Assembly (NCBI GenBank): GCA_030141605.1
Contig: JAQGDQ010000196.1
Location: 1 to 64,000 of the forward strand
DNA from: Tubiluchus corallicola
Lineage: Eukaryota > Priapulida > Priapulimorpha > Priapulimorphida > Tubiluchidae
Direction of reading: 5' to 3'
DNA: 64,000 bases
Part shown: in pieces, positions 12,301-23,044 of the stretch
How positions within the stretch are numbered: position 1 is the stretch's first letter
Layout of the letters: each line of letters opens with the position of its first letter
Notes under the pieces: model-generated
What the model was told of the DNA's origin: nothing
Databases searched by the model: none
The model's input: only the letters and a program-made list of their open reading frames with translations
Translations under genes and position numbers: made by a program

Positions 12301-13571
12301 CTATACTCTGCTCTGCTCAGTTCTTATATTTTTTAATTAGGAGCCTGTTTTCTCGATTGTCTCACCTTTGAATATTGGACTAACTTTCCATGCTGTTATA
12401 GGACCAAGGCTGCAATACTGACCGAAAGAGATTTCCATAAAAAACATCGGCATTCCTACAAGCGCCAACATCAGAATGTAGGGTATGAAAAAAGCGCCTG
12501 TAAAATAGGTAATTCAGTTAAACAAAACTCGTCCTGGTTCGAACATAGTTGGGTGGCTGACGGGAAAGCTGGCATAATCTGATCAATTATAGGCCTATTA
12601 TCCTGCTATTCTCCTGTTGGTGGAGAAGGTCTATTCGGGATTTATCACGTCATTATCATTAGAATCTAAACTGTTGATTAGTGTATTTCATTTTGTTGAA
12701 AAGTAATCATTATTTTTTACAGCTGGTTTTTAATAAAAGTTGGTGATGAATTCAAGGTTATGAATGATATGAGAAAACTGCCATAGTCTATCAAGCTTTT
12801 GAAGGAAAAAAGGAAATATTTCCCGAAAAACTTTCCATGCAAAGTTATATCACACAGCATTACGCTTATCTCTTTGACGCAGCTAGACCTGTGTAGCTAG
12901 AAAACAAAATTCTTAGTAATTTAAAATGACTGCGCCAGCAGCTGATAAAACGTCACTGGCTCACCTTCCCAGTGTGCACTACTGATTCAGCAAAAACACA
13001 TTATGCACCTTATTTGCAGTATGCTGTATTTTTTACTTGGTTAGGGAAAAGTGTGCTGAGAATACTCTGATTATTTTTACACAAAACTTTACGTAATGTT
13101 ATTTAATCTTGTTTCAAATGACTTACCGTTAAAATGGTTGCATAATGGTCAGCACGTGTTTTTAAATTTTTTTACATATTTTTTACAACGTTACTGCTAA
13201 TACAAGCCCTGAACGCAATAAGACGTACAGCATGAAAGTGATGCAAATATTCGAGACGATTTTTTTAGCTTTAATTAAGTAAAATATTTTTTTGTTCTTT
13301 ATTGCAAACACTATTTTGAAATTTCTACACTATTATGCAGAGGTATATAACCAAACAAAGTGAATATGAATTTTTTAAATTGTACTTTCTGTATGAAGAC
13401 TTTAAATGTGATTATTTTATTAAAGTTCATACCTCCGCCACTTTTGTAGGCTAAATATGGAAACCTCCAGACATTTCCCAGTCCTACAGCATAGGCAACT
13501 AAAGTGAAGAAGAATTCCAGTTGATTGCCCCATTGTTGTCGTTCCTTGGCCTCTGGCTTCTCACTAACAAC
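3239..13571 (-). CDS. SLC6 sodium/chloride-dependent neurotransmitter transporter, glycine-transporter type (partial, 8 exons)
   Basis: Plasma-membrane symporter family that drives uptake of glycine or a related amino acid or amine with Na+ and Cl-. Eight minus-strand exons (13433-13571, 12366-12497, 8190-8403, 7414-7546, 6219-6353, 4698-4801, 4452-4576, 3239-3351) join with consistent phases into about 365 residues covering TM1 to about TM8. TM1 has the family hallmark [12 protein letters not shown], followed by GGGAFFIPY. Extracellular loop 2 has NNTWNTDHC and several N-x-T glycosylation sites. Later come [11 protein letters not shown], the TM6 region [20 protein letters not shown], and [13 protein letters not shown]. 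The layout matches GlyT1/GlyT2 closely, but substrate cannot be fixed from sequence. The start-codon exon was not found to the right. The last exon ends in a good donor, so the C-terminus lies left of position 1. Introns are crowded with repeats. Confidence 0.93.
3966..4190. repeat. 32-bp tandem repeat
   Basis: About seven copies of a unit reading AACACTAGTTTGGTAACACT followed by AATAACACATGG, with CATGG/CTTAG variants. SLC6 intron. Confidence 0.93.
4452..4576 (-). CDS. SLC6 transporter exon: TM7
   Basis: Encodes [20 protein letters not shown], then [13 protein letters not shown] and DIEDVAEQ. The N-x-A-T-S-x-x-A-G-F core and G-F-M-A are family hallmarks. The donor GTGAGT leaves one base of the following glycine codon. 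Confidence 0.94.
4698..4801 (-). CDS. SLC6 transporter exon: TM6 (unwound substrate site)
   Basis: Encodes [19 protein letters not shown], then [15 protein letters not shown]. This is the unwound TM6 segment that lines the substrate pocket. Glycine transporters usually have Trp-Gly-Gly here; this gene has Ser-Gly-Gly. Leaves at phase 2. Confidence 0.94.
5630..5905 (-). repeat. dispersed repeat, family shared with 14,430-14,800
   Basis: The reverse complement matches 14,490-14,800: the GACTTTAAAGT core, the GCGCCCAAG/TTGGGCGC block and the GACGTAACTGG stretch are recognisable. A fragment also occurs at 60,830-60,925. Probably a degenerate MITE in the SLC6 intron. Confidence 0.6.
6219..6353 (-). 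CDS. SLC6 transporter exon: TM5
   Basis: Encodes [20 protein letters not shown], then [20 protein letters not shown] and LGDFD. The R-G-A-T-L-E-G-A motif and the Y-Y-x-x-P-x-W-E segment are typical of GlyT-type SLC6 members. The donor is GTAAGT; phase is 0 at both ends. Confidence 0.95.
6426..7111 (+). mobile_element. TTAA-target MITE, family 1 (686 bp)
   Basis: Flanked by TTAA on both sides (6422-6425 and 7112-7115). Ends are inverted: AGGACAAGG at the left and CTTGTGCT at the right. Copies at 13611-14260, 28509-29126 and 59787-60444 share the interior (GGTTTCAGAAAAATCGCCTT, CATGACGTCATA, CACTCACTAGCCAAAAACGT). TTAA duplication suggests mobilisation by a piggyBac-like transposase; no coding capacity. 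Confidence 0.85.
7414..7546 (-). CDS. SLC6 transporter exon: end of EL2 and TM4
   Basis: Encodes [20 protein letters not shown], then [19 protein letters not shown] and SLGK, the usual end of EL2 and TM4. The acceptor CTTTCAG and donor GTATAA are clear. Confidence 0.95.
7607..7822. repeat. ~36-bp tandem repeat
   Basis: Six imperfect copies of CTGGATTAACCACCAAGCAA followed by ACCGTCACATCCAGT. It begins just upstream of SLC6 exon 7414-7546 in transcript direction. Confidence 0.93.
8190..8403 (-). CDS. SLC6 transporter exon: TM3 and large extracellular loop
   Basis: Reads [20 protein letters not shown], then the loop [15 protein letters not shown] with the conserved cysteine pair and N-linked sites (NNT, NIT, NVT), ending PAEEYF. 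It leaves with two bases of a tyrosine codon at donor GTATGA. Confidence 0.95.
8466..8755. repeat. (GAT)n microsatellite, probable expanded LINE tail
   Basis: GAT/GAC triplets with a duplicated block (GAAGGTGACCATGATATTGA at 8588 and 8701). On the minus strand it directly follows a LINE-like 3' end reading CAATAAAAATTTCATCATCA, so it looks like an expanded (CAT)n tail. Asp-rich and Ile-rich frames through it are artefacts. Confidence 0.85.
8756..9290 (-). pseudogene. LINE 3' fragment (C-terminal tail and 3' UTR)
   Basis: The minus strand encodes [20 protein letters not shown] and continues to a stop near 9013, then an untranslated stretch ending in CAATAAAAATTT and the (CAT)n tail. The S-P-E-H-L-L-L-C pattern resembles the H/C motif after LINE reverse transcriptases, as also seen at 1662-1860. 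No polymerase domain is left. Confidence 0.55.
9674..9900. repeat. 85-bp tandem repeat, 2.6 copies
   Basis: The start ACAAATGCTTATCGAATGCT recurs at 9676, 9761 and 9846, the third copy diverged. SLC6 intron. The sequence to 10,145 ends in AATAAATCTATTGAATTGAA, possibly the 3' tail of another LINE on the plus strand. Confidence 0.85.
11165..11957. repeat. 60-bp satellite, 13 copies
   Basis: An exact 60-bp period: GGAGTGAGGTACGAAAGCTT, then ACTGCTCCTCCTCATCCCGA and GGTTGGTTTGTACTAACCCT. Copies differ at a few positions. Because 60 is a multiple of three, long frames stay open on both strands (20-residue repeats), but no start context, splice site or known family supports coding. Confidence 0.97.
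12118..12322. repeat. 20-bp CT-rich minisatellite
   Basis: About ten copies of TTTGCCTTGCTCTGCTGTGC. It ends some 45 bp from the SLC6 exon donor at 12366. Cys/Leu/Ala-rich frames are artefacts. Confidence 0.95.
12366..12497 (-). CDS. SLC6 transporter exon: TM2
   Basis: Encodes [20 protein letters not shown], then EISFGQY and the SPIFK loop that precedes TM3. The donor is AAAG|GTGAGA. The earlier GTTAGT is coding, because only the later donor restores the conserved W-K-x-S-P-x-F-K-G loop and the phase of the next exon. Confidence 0.95.
12832..13170 (+). mobile_element. partial family 1 MITE
   Basis: Diverged internal part of the TTAA MITE family seen at 6426-7111: AACTTTCCATGCAAAGTTAT, CTGGCTCACCTTCCCAGTGT and CTTGTTTCAAATGACTTACC are recognisable. 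No ends found. Confidence 0.7.
13433..13571 (-). CDS. SLC6 transporter exon: N-terminal tail and TM1
   Basis: Reads [20 protein letters not shown], then the TM1 hallmark [11 protein letters not shown] and KSGGG. Acceptor CTAG and donor GTATGA bound it. It enters at phase 0 and leaves after one base of a codon. An upstream exon with the start codon is expected but I could not identify it between here and 16 kb. Confidence 0.95.
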
Positions 13572-13610
13572 CTAGAAAACAAGCAGACGACAAAAATAAA
13601 TTAATGTCAA

Positions 13611-14260
13611 AGGACAAGAAAAGGGGTACCTAAAGTAGATTTCAGAAAAATCGCCTTAAAAATTCTATTACTTTAGAGCAATTTTATGCGTATATCGTAC
13701 TCTCCTTGAAAGGATTTTTTGTTTGTTTTCACTTTAAATTTCCCGCAATGCTGTTCAGACGGTGCTATTACATGACGTCATACACGCACAATGTAGACCA
13801 GGGAAAGAAATGAAATGTTAAATTATGTCCCGAAAAAACTTTCCATGCAAAGTTATATTGCTTAGCATTTCACTTACCTGCTTGAAAGACTTATGTAACT
13901 AGAAATAATAATTTAAAATGTTCATGCCAATTGGTAAAATGACGCTGACTCACCCTCCGGGGTGCGCCACGCACTAGCCAAAAACATATTTTTAATTTTA
14001 CTGACAAGGTACAGTAATTTTAAATTTTACTTAGTTAGTGACGTGTGTTCTACGAATGTTCTGGTGATTTTTTCTAACTTTACACAATGTTATCTAAACT
14101 TGTTTCAAATGAATTATCGTCAAAATGGCAGTGTCTAAAGCTCATCGCAAGAGTTTAAATTTACATGTTTTATACAGTGTGACTGCCGATTGAAGTCCTG
14201 TATGTAAAATTTCAAGACGAAATTTCTAAGCTTTAGGTATATGGAGGTTTTTCTTGTGCT
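13611..14260 (+). mobile_element. TTAA-target MITE, family 1 (650 bp)
   Basis: Left end AGGACAAGAA (flank TCAA, a one-base change from TTAA), right end TTCTTGTGCT followed by TTAA at 14261. The inverted ends and interior match the other family members. It lies 40 bp upstream of the first identified SLC6 exon. Confidence 0.83.
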
Positions 14261-14429
14261 TTAAATTTTCATTGGCAAGTATAAAAGCTGATTGGTTGAT
14301 CTGTACTTTCTGTTAAAGTTTAGCGTTGCACTTAAACTTGGAATAAAACCCAATCTTAATCCACAATTCTTTATTTTATGGTTCTAACACAGCAGTTCGC
14401 GAGCATAAAAATGTGCGGTGTCTTCACAA

Positions 14430-14800
14430 CGCATTTAAAGGAAACATCAAGCCTTATCTCACTGTTGGCGAAAAATGAAAACAGTATTTAGTAAGAAAAA
14501 TGTGACAAGCGCCTCGTGTAGTCAGTAAAACCACTTTAAAGTTGCGATCATTTCACTCTTGGGCGCGCCCATTTTGAATGCCCGTCCTTCCACCAATGAC
14601 GTCGTTCATCAGCTTAAGAAAAGCAAGGCACTGTAAATTTCCGTATAATTAAAGTATAATAAGTTTTTACAAAAAAATATAAAACTAATTCCGTGATATT
14701 TTGGCATGACATTGCGTAACCTGCAGAAGTTTGAAGTTTAAGCAAAAAGCCACAAGTCCACCAGTTACGTCACAACTTTCAAATGAATAGCGGCGATCAC
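14430..14800 (+). repeat. dispersed repeat, family shared with 5,630-5,905
   Basis: Begins TTAAAGGAAACATCAAG and includes GACAAGCGCCTCGTGTAGTC and CACTTTAAAGTTGCGATC. A related block recurs in inverse orientation at 5630-5905 and as a fragment at 60,830-60,925. Ends are not resolved. Confidence 0.6.
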
Positions 14801-15235
14801 GTGAATTTTTTTAAAGAGGTTGCACAAATCAACTTTATGTTTTAAAGACAGTATTTTTGTAAACTTCTTGTTATACGTTTCTAAGTTCAAGTGATAAAAG
14901 TAGAATAAACCCCACATTCTAGGGTGGCTGGTGCTTCCCTTTACTGTTCTAAGCGTAAGGGTTGTGAAAGCCATATCAATACGATGCTGTAAATTAGGTT
15001 CGTTACAAGTTATTTTACGACTGCAATTCGGAGTCAACAAATATTTAATTTGCTTGTTGGTCTTACAAACAATAATGATAAGAGCCAGTCTATAGTTTGT
15101 AGTCTGGTAGTTCAAAACAGAATTTTGCCAGCAATATAAGCAGGACCGAAAAATACCAGTTATCGTACGAGTTACAGTCAAATGAGTAAATATCTGAATA
15201 AACGAATGCATAGTTGAAAACGTATGAACGAGCAA

Positions 15236-15735
<500 letters not shown>

Positions 15736-15812
15736 AAGAAAGAATTTTGTATCTAGACTGATCCTCTTACTTTCAAAAATTTTTGTTAGTTTGGAATATG
15801 CAGCTTAGTGTT

Positions 15813-15985
15813 AGTTACATTTCCTCCATTCATCATCTCCATTCCTTTTTGTGTGATACTCTTCTGTTTTATCCTTATTTAGTTTGAGATCCATTTCTTT
15901 TAATTTTGTTTTTATTTTGATTTTGATATCACCTATTTCATCTTTGTTTCTTGCTGTCCGTACAATATTGTCATCATACTGCAGG
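15813..15985 (-). pseudogene. LINE reverse-transcriptase fragment
   Basis: The minus strand reads LQYDDNIVRTARNKDEIGDI, then KIKIKTKLKEMDLKLNKDKT and EEYHTKRNGDDEWRKCN to a stop. This is the palm-domain block around the Y-x-D-D motif of non-LTR retrotransposons and the K-T-E-x-x region after it; YADD is altered here to YDDN. Only about 55 residues survive. Confidence 0.7.
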
Positions 15986-16094
15986 TCTATGGTTGCATGC
16001 TATTTCGTTTTACTAGCATAATTGTGCTCTAATTCTGTTCCCGACTGCAGTTTTTTGGATCCAGTTTGTAGAATGAAAATGATACCTCTTGAAA

Positions 16095-16235
16095 GCAGTA
16101 TAATGTTATTGCGTCATGTTAATCGCTATGACGCAACTGACGTCATCGGCGTTGTCACTAGTGACGCGTCGTAGCAACGCGTCACGACGAAGCGCGCGCA
16201 ATTTTCAATTATAAGGACGTGTAAACAGTCTGAAA
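16095..16235 (+). promoter_or_regulatory. putative promoter of the membrane-protein gene
   Basis: A locally GC/CpG-richer stretch just upstream of the start codon. It has a perfect CRE palindrome TGACGTCA at 16138-16145. An inverted repeat GTGACGCGT / ACGCGTCAC (16161-16169 and 16177-16185) surrounds CGTAGCA. A TATAAG lies at about 16211. Function is inferred from motifs and position only. Confidence 0.5.
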
Positions 16236-16238
16236 ACG

Positions 16239-16524
16239 ATGTTTTTACTAAACGTTCCTCTAATAACATGTTTTGCCATCGTTTTGTCGTGTGTTAACTC
16301 TAGTGTCGAAATTAAAAAAACGGAAGAACATAAAGTCGGTAATCCCAAACATGTCGGTGTGCCAGATGATTCGGATGTCATAGACAGTCTCAAAGCACAG
16401 AAGAGGGATGATGGTGAAGAGTTCGACCAATCATCTGACGTTGAGGAAGTAACTAGCGCCACCACAGAAAACAATGAATCAACACAGTTTCCACCGGTGC
16501 CTGCAAATGTACCTTCTGACACTG
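16239..16524 (+). CDS. membrane protein exon 1: signal peptide and ectodomain
   Basis: Begins MFLLNVPLITCFAIVLSC. An in-frame TAA lies 27 bp upstream, so this ATG is the first usable one. The donor ACTG|GTAAAA leaves phase 1. The open frame beyond the donor (to 16544) is intron read-through. Confidence 0.82.
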
Positions 16525-19500
16525 GTAAAAGCAGCATAATGTGAATGAAACACCTTAAATCGATAGCATAAAACTCGTACTGATGCAGAACTGACTCAAC
16601 TGACTATACTACGCTATGCTATGTTATGTTATGCTACGCTGCACTAACTACACTATGCTACACTACACTGCACTGCACTGCACTACGCTACCCTGCACTA
16701 CACTACACTACACTACACTACACTACACTATACTACACTGCACTGCACTGCACTACACTACACTACACTGCACTACACTATACTATGCTATATTATATTA
16801 CATATTCTAGTTACTTTTTAGCACATTGAGAACTTACTTGCAGCTCTGTGGTGTTTCGTATTTTGTCTTTAGTGTTGTTTCAAATGTAAAACACCAATAA
16901 AAAAGATTTCGCTTATCTAGCACCTTCTTGGAAGCTGACATTCAGAGATTATGCGTAATGCTTTTGAGAGATAAATGAGGTCAATGGTATGCGCTTGATA
17001 GCGAAGTTCAGCAGCCCGGGTTTAGTTAGTAAATGGATGGATGACCACTGGAAGAACAATTTCAATTGTCACACTCTTTCGCTCTCATTTATTCTGTTGT
17101 TTATACATTTGAAAAAATATTCATTTTGTGTTGAAAATGCCGATCTGGCGCTCTAGCGATGCTGCCTTTATTCTACCATAGAGAACTAATTTAATATTTT
17201 TTGGTTTCAGGTCAAGTCATTTCATTGGACAGTCGACCCATCGCTGATGACGTCATCACACTGAGCTTATTAGCATTAGCAGCCGTATTCGCTGCCGTGC
17301 TTTCAGCCTTGGTTTATGTCTGTGCCAGGTGGGTACAATAAAATTATCACATTAGTTTAAATATAGTTTGTTGGGTTGAGATTTGGCAAGTTTTTAAGAC
17401 TGATACACGAATTCTCACCAAGCATATACTATGTAGTACCATGTACCATGTGCACTATGTAGAAGCAGAAGTGCAGAAAAACTAAAGTAATATAGATTGA
17501 ATACAAATAAACTTAAATAAATATACATACATACAAATACTTATATACAAAGACATATACGTAGCAAGTTAGCAGCTGTGACACTATGAATAAGACAACA
17601 AATAAATAATAACAATAACTGCCTTAAAATTTATCATGGATACATAAAAGAGATCCTAAGGTCTGTTCGTTATCTTATATTATATATGTATGTTGTGTTG
17701 GATTATAATTTGTAACTATTTCTATTGTATATGAGCGTTGGATTCTAAATTATATATTAGTAATGTATAGGAATTTTAGGAATTTTAAACATATCTCTAA
17801 AAATAGAGGCAATGTATTCACCTGTACAGCTTCAAGCTTAGTCACATGTACAGCTTCAAGCACAGCTTCAAGCTTAATCACCTGTACAGCTTCAAGCCTA
17901 GTCACCTGTACAGCTTCAAGCTTAGTCACATGTACAGCTTCAAGCTTAGTCACCTGTACAGCTTCAAGCTTAGTCACCTGTACAGCTTCAAGCTTAGTCA
18001 CCTGTACAGCTTCAAGCCTAGTCACCTGTACAGCTTCAAGCCTAGTCACATGTACAGCTTCAAGCCTAGTCACCTGTACAGCTTCAAGCCCAGTCACCTG
18101 TACAGCTTCAAGCTTAGTCACCTGTACAGCTTCAAGCCTAGTCACATGTACAGCTTCAAGCTTAGTCACCTGTACAGCTTCAAGCTCAGTCACCTGTACA
18201 GCTTCAAGCTTAGTCACCTGTACAGCTTCAAGTTTAGTCACCTGTACAGCTTCAAGCTTAGTCACCTGTACAGCTTCAAGCTTAGTCTTATGTACAGCTT
18301 CAAGCCTAGTCACCTGTACAGCTTCAAGCTTAGTCACCTGTACAGCTTCAAGCTTAGTCACCCGTACAGCTTCAAGCTTAGTCACCTGTACAGCTTCAAG
18401 CTTAGTCACATGTACAGCTTCAAGCCTAGTCACCTGTACAGCTTCAAGCTTAGTCACCTGTACAGCTTCAAGCTTAGTCACCCGTACAGCTTCAAGCTTA
18501 GTCACATGTACAGCTTCAAGCCTAGTCACCTGTACAGCTTCAAGCTTAGTCACCTGTACAGCTTCAAGCTTAGTCACCCGTACAGCTTCAAGCTTAGTCA
18601 CATGTACAGCTTCAAGCACAGCTTCAAGCCTAGTCACCTGTACAGCTTCAAGCCTAGTCACCTGTACAGCTTCAAGCCTAGTCACCTGTACAGCTTCAAG
18701 CTTAGTCACCTGTACAGCTTCAAGCTTAGTCACCTGTACAGCTTCAAGCCTAGTCACCTGTACAGCTTCAAGCTTAGTCACCTGTACAGCTTCAAGCCTA
18801 GTCACCTGTACAGCTTCAAGCTTAGTCACCTGTACAGCTTCAAGCCTAGTCACCTGTACAGCTTCAAGCCTAGTCACCTGTACAGCTTCAAGCTTAGTCA
18901 CCTGTACAGCTTCAAGCCTAGTCACCTGTACAGCTTCACGCCTAGTCACCTGTACAGCTTCAAGCTTAGTCACCTGTACAGCTTCAAGCTTAGTCACCTG
19001 TACAGCTTCAAGCTTAGTCACCTGTACAGCTGCAAGCCTAGTCACCTGTACAGCTAAAGTTCTCACCATGTTACTAAATGAAGAATGTCCACAACCTTTA
19101 ATATGAAATTTCCTTGTTAGAAAGCTATAAAAATCTCTTTGCAGAACTACAGACCGATTTGGAGGTATTAAGTTACCCCACATCATGTAGTATGTGGCAC
19201 TAGAGCTGTGTAAAAAAGCATGAACAATACTTTTCAACAAAACCAATGTATGGTTCAATAACAAATCGAAAAATATTTAATCACTATTACTATTAGTTTG
19301 AAAAATTTTGGTTGCGCACATCAATATAAAAAATATGAACGAGCACTTCTTGGGGTAATTTTTACCCCACCTTGGTCGGCTAAGGGTTAAAAAGACTGGC
19401 TAGCACAGAAGAAGGTCGTTGATTTTTGGCCAGTACAGCAACGAAAGCAAAATCAATTGCAGGCGAAACAAATGGCCGAGAGGACAGGTTGTGTGCTCCC

Positions 19501-22500
19501 ATGTTGGAATGCGTCCTGCACGCCCACGCACGTGTTTTTCTCATATTTGTAATCTAGTTTTTTATATAAACTTTCTCGTTACATAGGTCACGAGTTTGTG
19601 ATTCAAGCTGCGTTGTTAGAAAAAGATCGCAAGCTCACGAACGAGGTAAATCTACTTAAGCTAAACAATCATATCTCTCTAATAAACTAGTCTACATTGA
19701 ACGGTTATGTTTCAGGTTTTATAGTTTTCAACATCTTCATGGGTTCTAACGAGATGAGGATAAGAATCGTAGTAATTGTGATGATGCAAAACATTTCTCA
19801 CTGTTATCTGAATATCAGTGGCGGCTCGTGTATGGGTACTGTGGAACTGCAGCACCCCTGTTTTCACTCAATATACCGTATATACGGGTGTACAAGTCGA
19901 CCTTATGTACAAGTCGATGTGCATTTTAAGACCAAAAATCGGTCATTTTATATATTACCTGTGTACAAGTCGACCATAAAATGTTAAAATCTTCCAGAGT
20001 AAATGATGTCAACAATGGCCGAGTAATAAATCAATAGCCTCCTGTGTTAGTGTGTAAGATATGTGCAAGTGCCTGGGTCGAGTATATTATACCTACCCGA
20101 TGTATATATATATATATTCATGTTGAGGCCCCTCAATGCAATCCATGATAATGCAGCCTGGCCTTTCAGACTGTTTGTAATGTCTTTTAATCCTAGGATT
20201 TCGCGGCCAGGATCCGTCGTAACATTTCAACATATTGGTATTGTAGACGACTCTTTGGCGACATCTCCCAATAACATATCGTAAGTATAATGCGACCCCA
20301 AAAATTTCACCTTAAAATCGCCTCGCAAAAATTCGACTTGTACATAAGTATACTTGTGCAGAACCGGATCACGTGAGGGAAGTACAATTTGCTTTACAGC
20401 TCACGCAACGTGGTGTTTGACTGTTGTGCGCATGCGGCCATGCGCACATGTCTGAGATAACACGCTGTACGCTAGCGCCTGCTGCTAGGTAGAAAAGTAC
20501 TGTATCTATCACAGTAACAATTGCCACGTGCTTATCATGTACCATCATAACCTTCAATGTGATAAAATGTAAACTTAGCGTGGGTGCTTAAAACATAAAT
20601 TATTTAATAATAGGCGCCTTGCATCCCCAAGAAATAAGTTCTGTGACTGTAAGTGAACTACAACAGCTTAATTTTTTACAATTGTCTCTCCATGAGAAAG
20701 CTGGAGTTAAGAGAAGAGACCGTTCAACACCTGATCTTCAATTATTACAACAACATATGTTTATTTCGTTTTACACATTATTAAAGTAATGGCTAAAAAT
20801 TTTCTGAAGCCGCACCCCCCCTTCTAATTTTTGCCACGAGCCGCCACAGCTCAATATACGATAACGTATTTGATAAGAAAACATGGATTTTAATTATAAA
20901 ATTAAAACAGAGTTTTTAAATAAAACAGCCAAAATGTCGTCATAAAGAATCGATTTTTTTAAAAGAACATTGACTGTAGGGGTCTGATTACGTCACGTTC
21001 ACTTAATTTTCCCCAGGTATTGTTATGTAAGGCAGAACGTCAAGTTTATTGTTTTCGTTCAAGTATGGTGATAAATTAAGGTAAAACAAAACTTATAGTT
21101 TATTTAATAATAGTGGCAAATTGTTATTTCTTATCTGTTCTCGTTTAGATGTATCTATACCTATATGCCTTCCCTTTTAAATAGCTTTTGCAAAATTCTG
21201 GATTAGTTCACCTACCTTAGTTATTGAAACGGGAAGGCATCGTGAACCAAAAAAGCTTCCTGTTAATCAACGAGTTTGCTTATATTGGAAGGAATCGGAT
21301 ATTGAAGATGAGAACTGTGATAAATATAAAAAAGACAGAAAGATAGCTTTCATTAAAATCTCATGCATATGTCCCGATTTTACTAATATGAACAATGTTG
21401 ACAAATATTTGATTTTTAACAATGTTGATCGATGTTGTCAAATATTTGTCTTTGAACAATGTTGGCAAATATTTGTTTTTGAACAATGTTAAACAATGTT
21501 GGTAAATATTTGTTTTTGAACAATGTTAAACAATGTTGACAAATATTTGTTTTTGGTAGGGAGCAATGACCTAGAAATACTAACAGCTGTTTGGGACCTA
21601 ATAAATGAATATTTGTAAATAAGAGGAAGCTAGAGAATTTTGTATTTATAAAATTAGATTATTAGCTTTGTTATAAATTCTAGTGTGTTGAATGTTTATG
21701 TGAAGTTGGGTTTATGACATACATCAGTGTTTAATGTTGTTTTTAGTTTCTTTGCTTGTTAAAGTGCTACCATCTTGTACTTATATTTGTTTTGTCAGGT
21801 ACTTTGTAATTAATGACCTGTTAATTTTCTTAATATACTTTCACCCATTAAATTACCAATAATATATTTTCTTTTGCAAATCATCAGAACACGTAAATTC
21901 GCCTTTGTTTATAATTGAGATATAATAATATGGTAAGTGCAAATGCAACGTCTTGTTTATTTGCTTGCGTGTTTACTTGTTCGTCCGCAAGTGCATTTGT
22001 TTACCTGTAGCTCATTCGTTTGTTTGTTTGTCCGTTTATCCTTTAGCGACCCCTATTTCGTTTGTGTTCGATTATTTACTCATTCTCGCTATTGCTAAAT
22101 GAAATCCCTTGTAAAATACGAAAGGCCTGTAAATCTCCTCGCCTGCTATTGTCGAAATTTATCATTATTTTACTTATTGCTAAATTTGCAGAAGCTAAAA
22201 ACATTTCAATGATTACAGATCGCGTTTTGTTTTACAGTTGTGCATACCAAATATGGCGCGGCTGACGAAGGTTGGAGTTTAACTGATGTAAGTTCTCCAC
22301 CTTAAGAACAATTTGTAATTTTTTTATTCTACGTTTGTCTTAAGCACGTCAGTAACAGTGAGTATTACTTTAGTGCCTTCAAAAGAGCAAACAAGTGATC
22401 GGAGTTACTTTCTTAATGTGTTTTCGTCGCCATCTTATTAACCTGTTGATGAACTGTTTAGCATTTGCTTATAACACAGATTTTGAGAAACTACTAAATA

Positions 22501-22721
22501 TTGCATTTTTAATAAATCGTTTGGCGATTTTTAGTTGTTGCAGACGGTCTTCAAAATTTCAGTGTATCATTTTTACTGATTCTATTAAAGGTTTTTAGTC
22601 TTTTGTGCGGTCAAAAATTTCAATAGGAACAGCAGTAGGAAGCTATATACAGCAGCACAAACAGGAGAACAAGATCCAAGAACACAACCACCATCTCCAA
22701 CAACAACAACAACAACAACAA

Positions 22722-22786
<65 letters not shown>

Positions 22787-22793
22787 ACAACAA

Positions 22794-22828
<35 letters not shown>

Positions 22829-22864
22829 ACAACAATAACAACAACAACAGCAGCAACAACAGCA

Positions 22865-22896
<32 letters not shown>

Positions 22897-22931
22897 AACA
22901 ACAACAGCAACAACAACAACAACAGCAGAAG

Positions 22932-22963
<32 letters not shown>

Positions 22964-22977
22964 GCGACAACAACAGC

Positions 22978-23044
<67 letters not shown>

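Noticed and set aside
12383-12384. GT at W-K codon as the SLC6 exon donor
   Set aside because: Using it would drop the conserved S-P-x-F-K loop and break the phase; the donor at 12365 restores both.
17750-19264. 504-codon and 447-codon open frames on opposite strands
   Set aside because: Both are read-through of the 24-bp minisatellite (8-residue repeats) and lie within an intron whose flanking exons join in phase.
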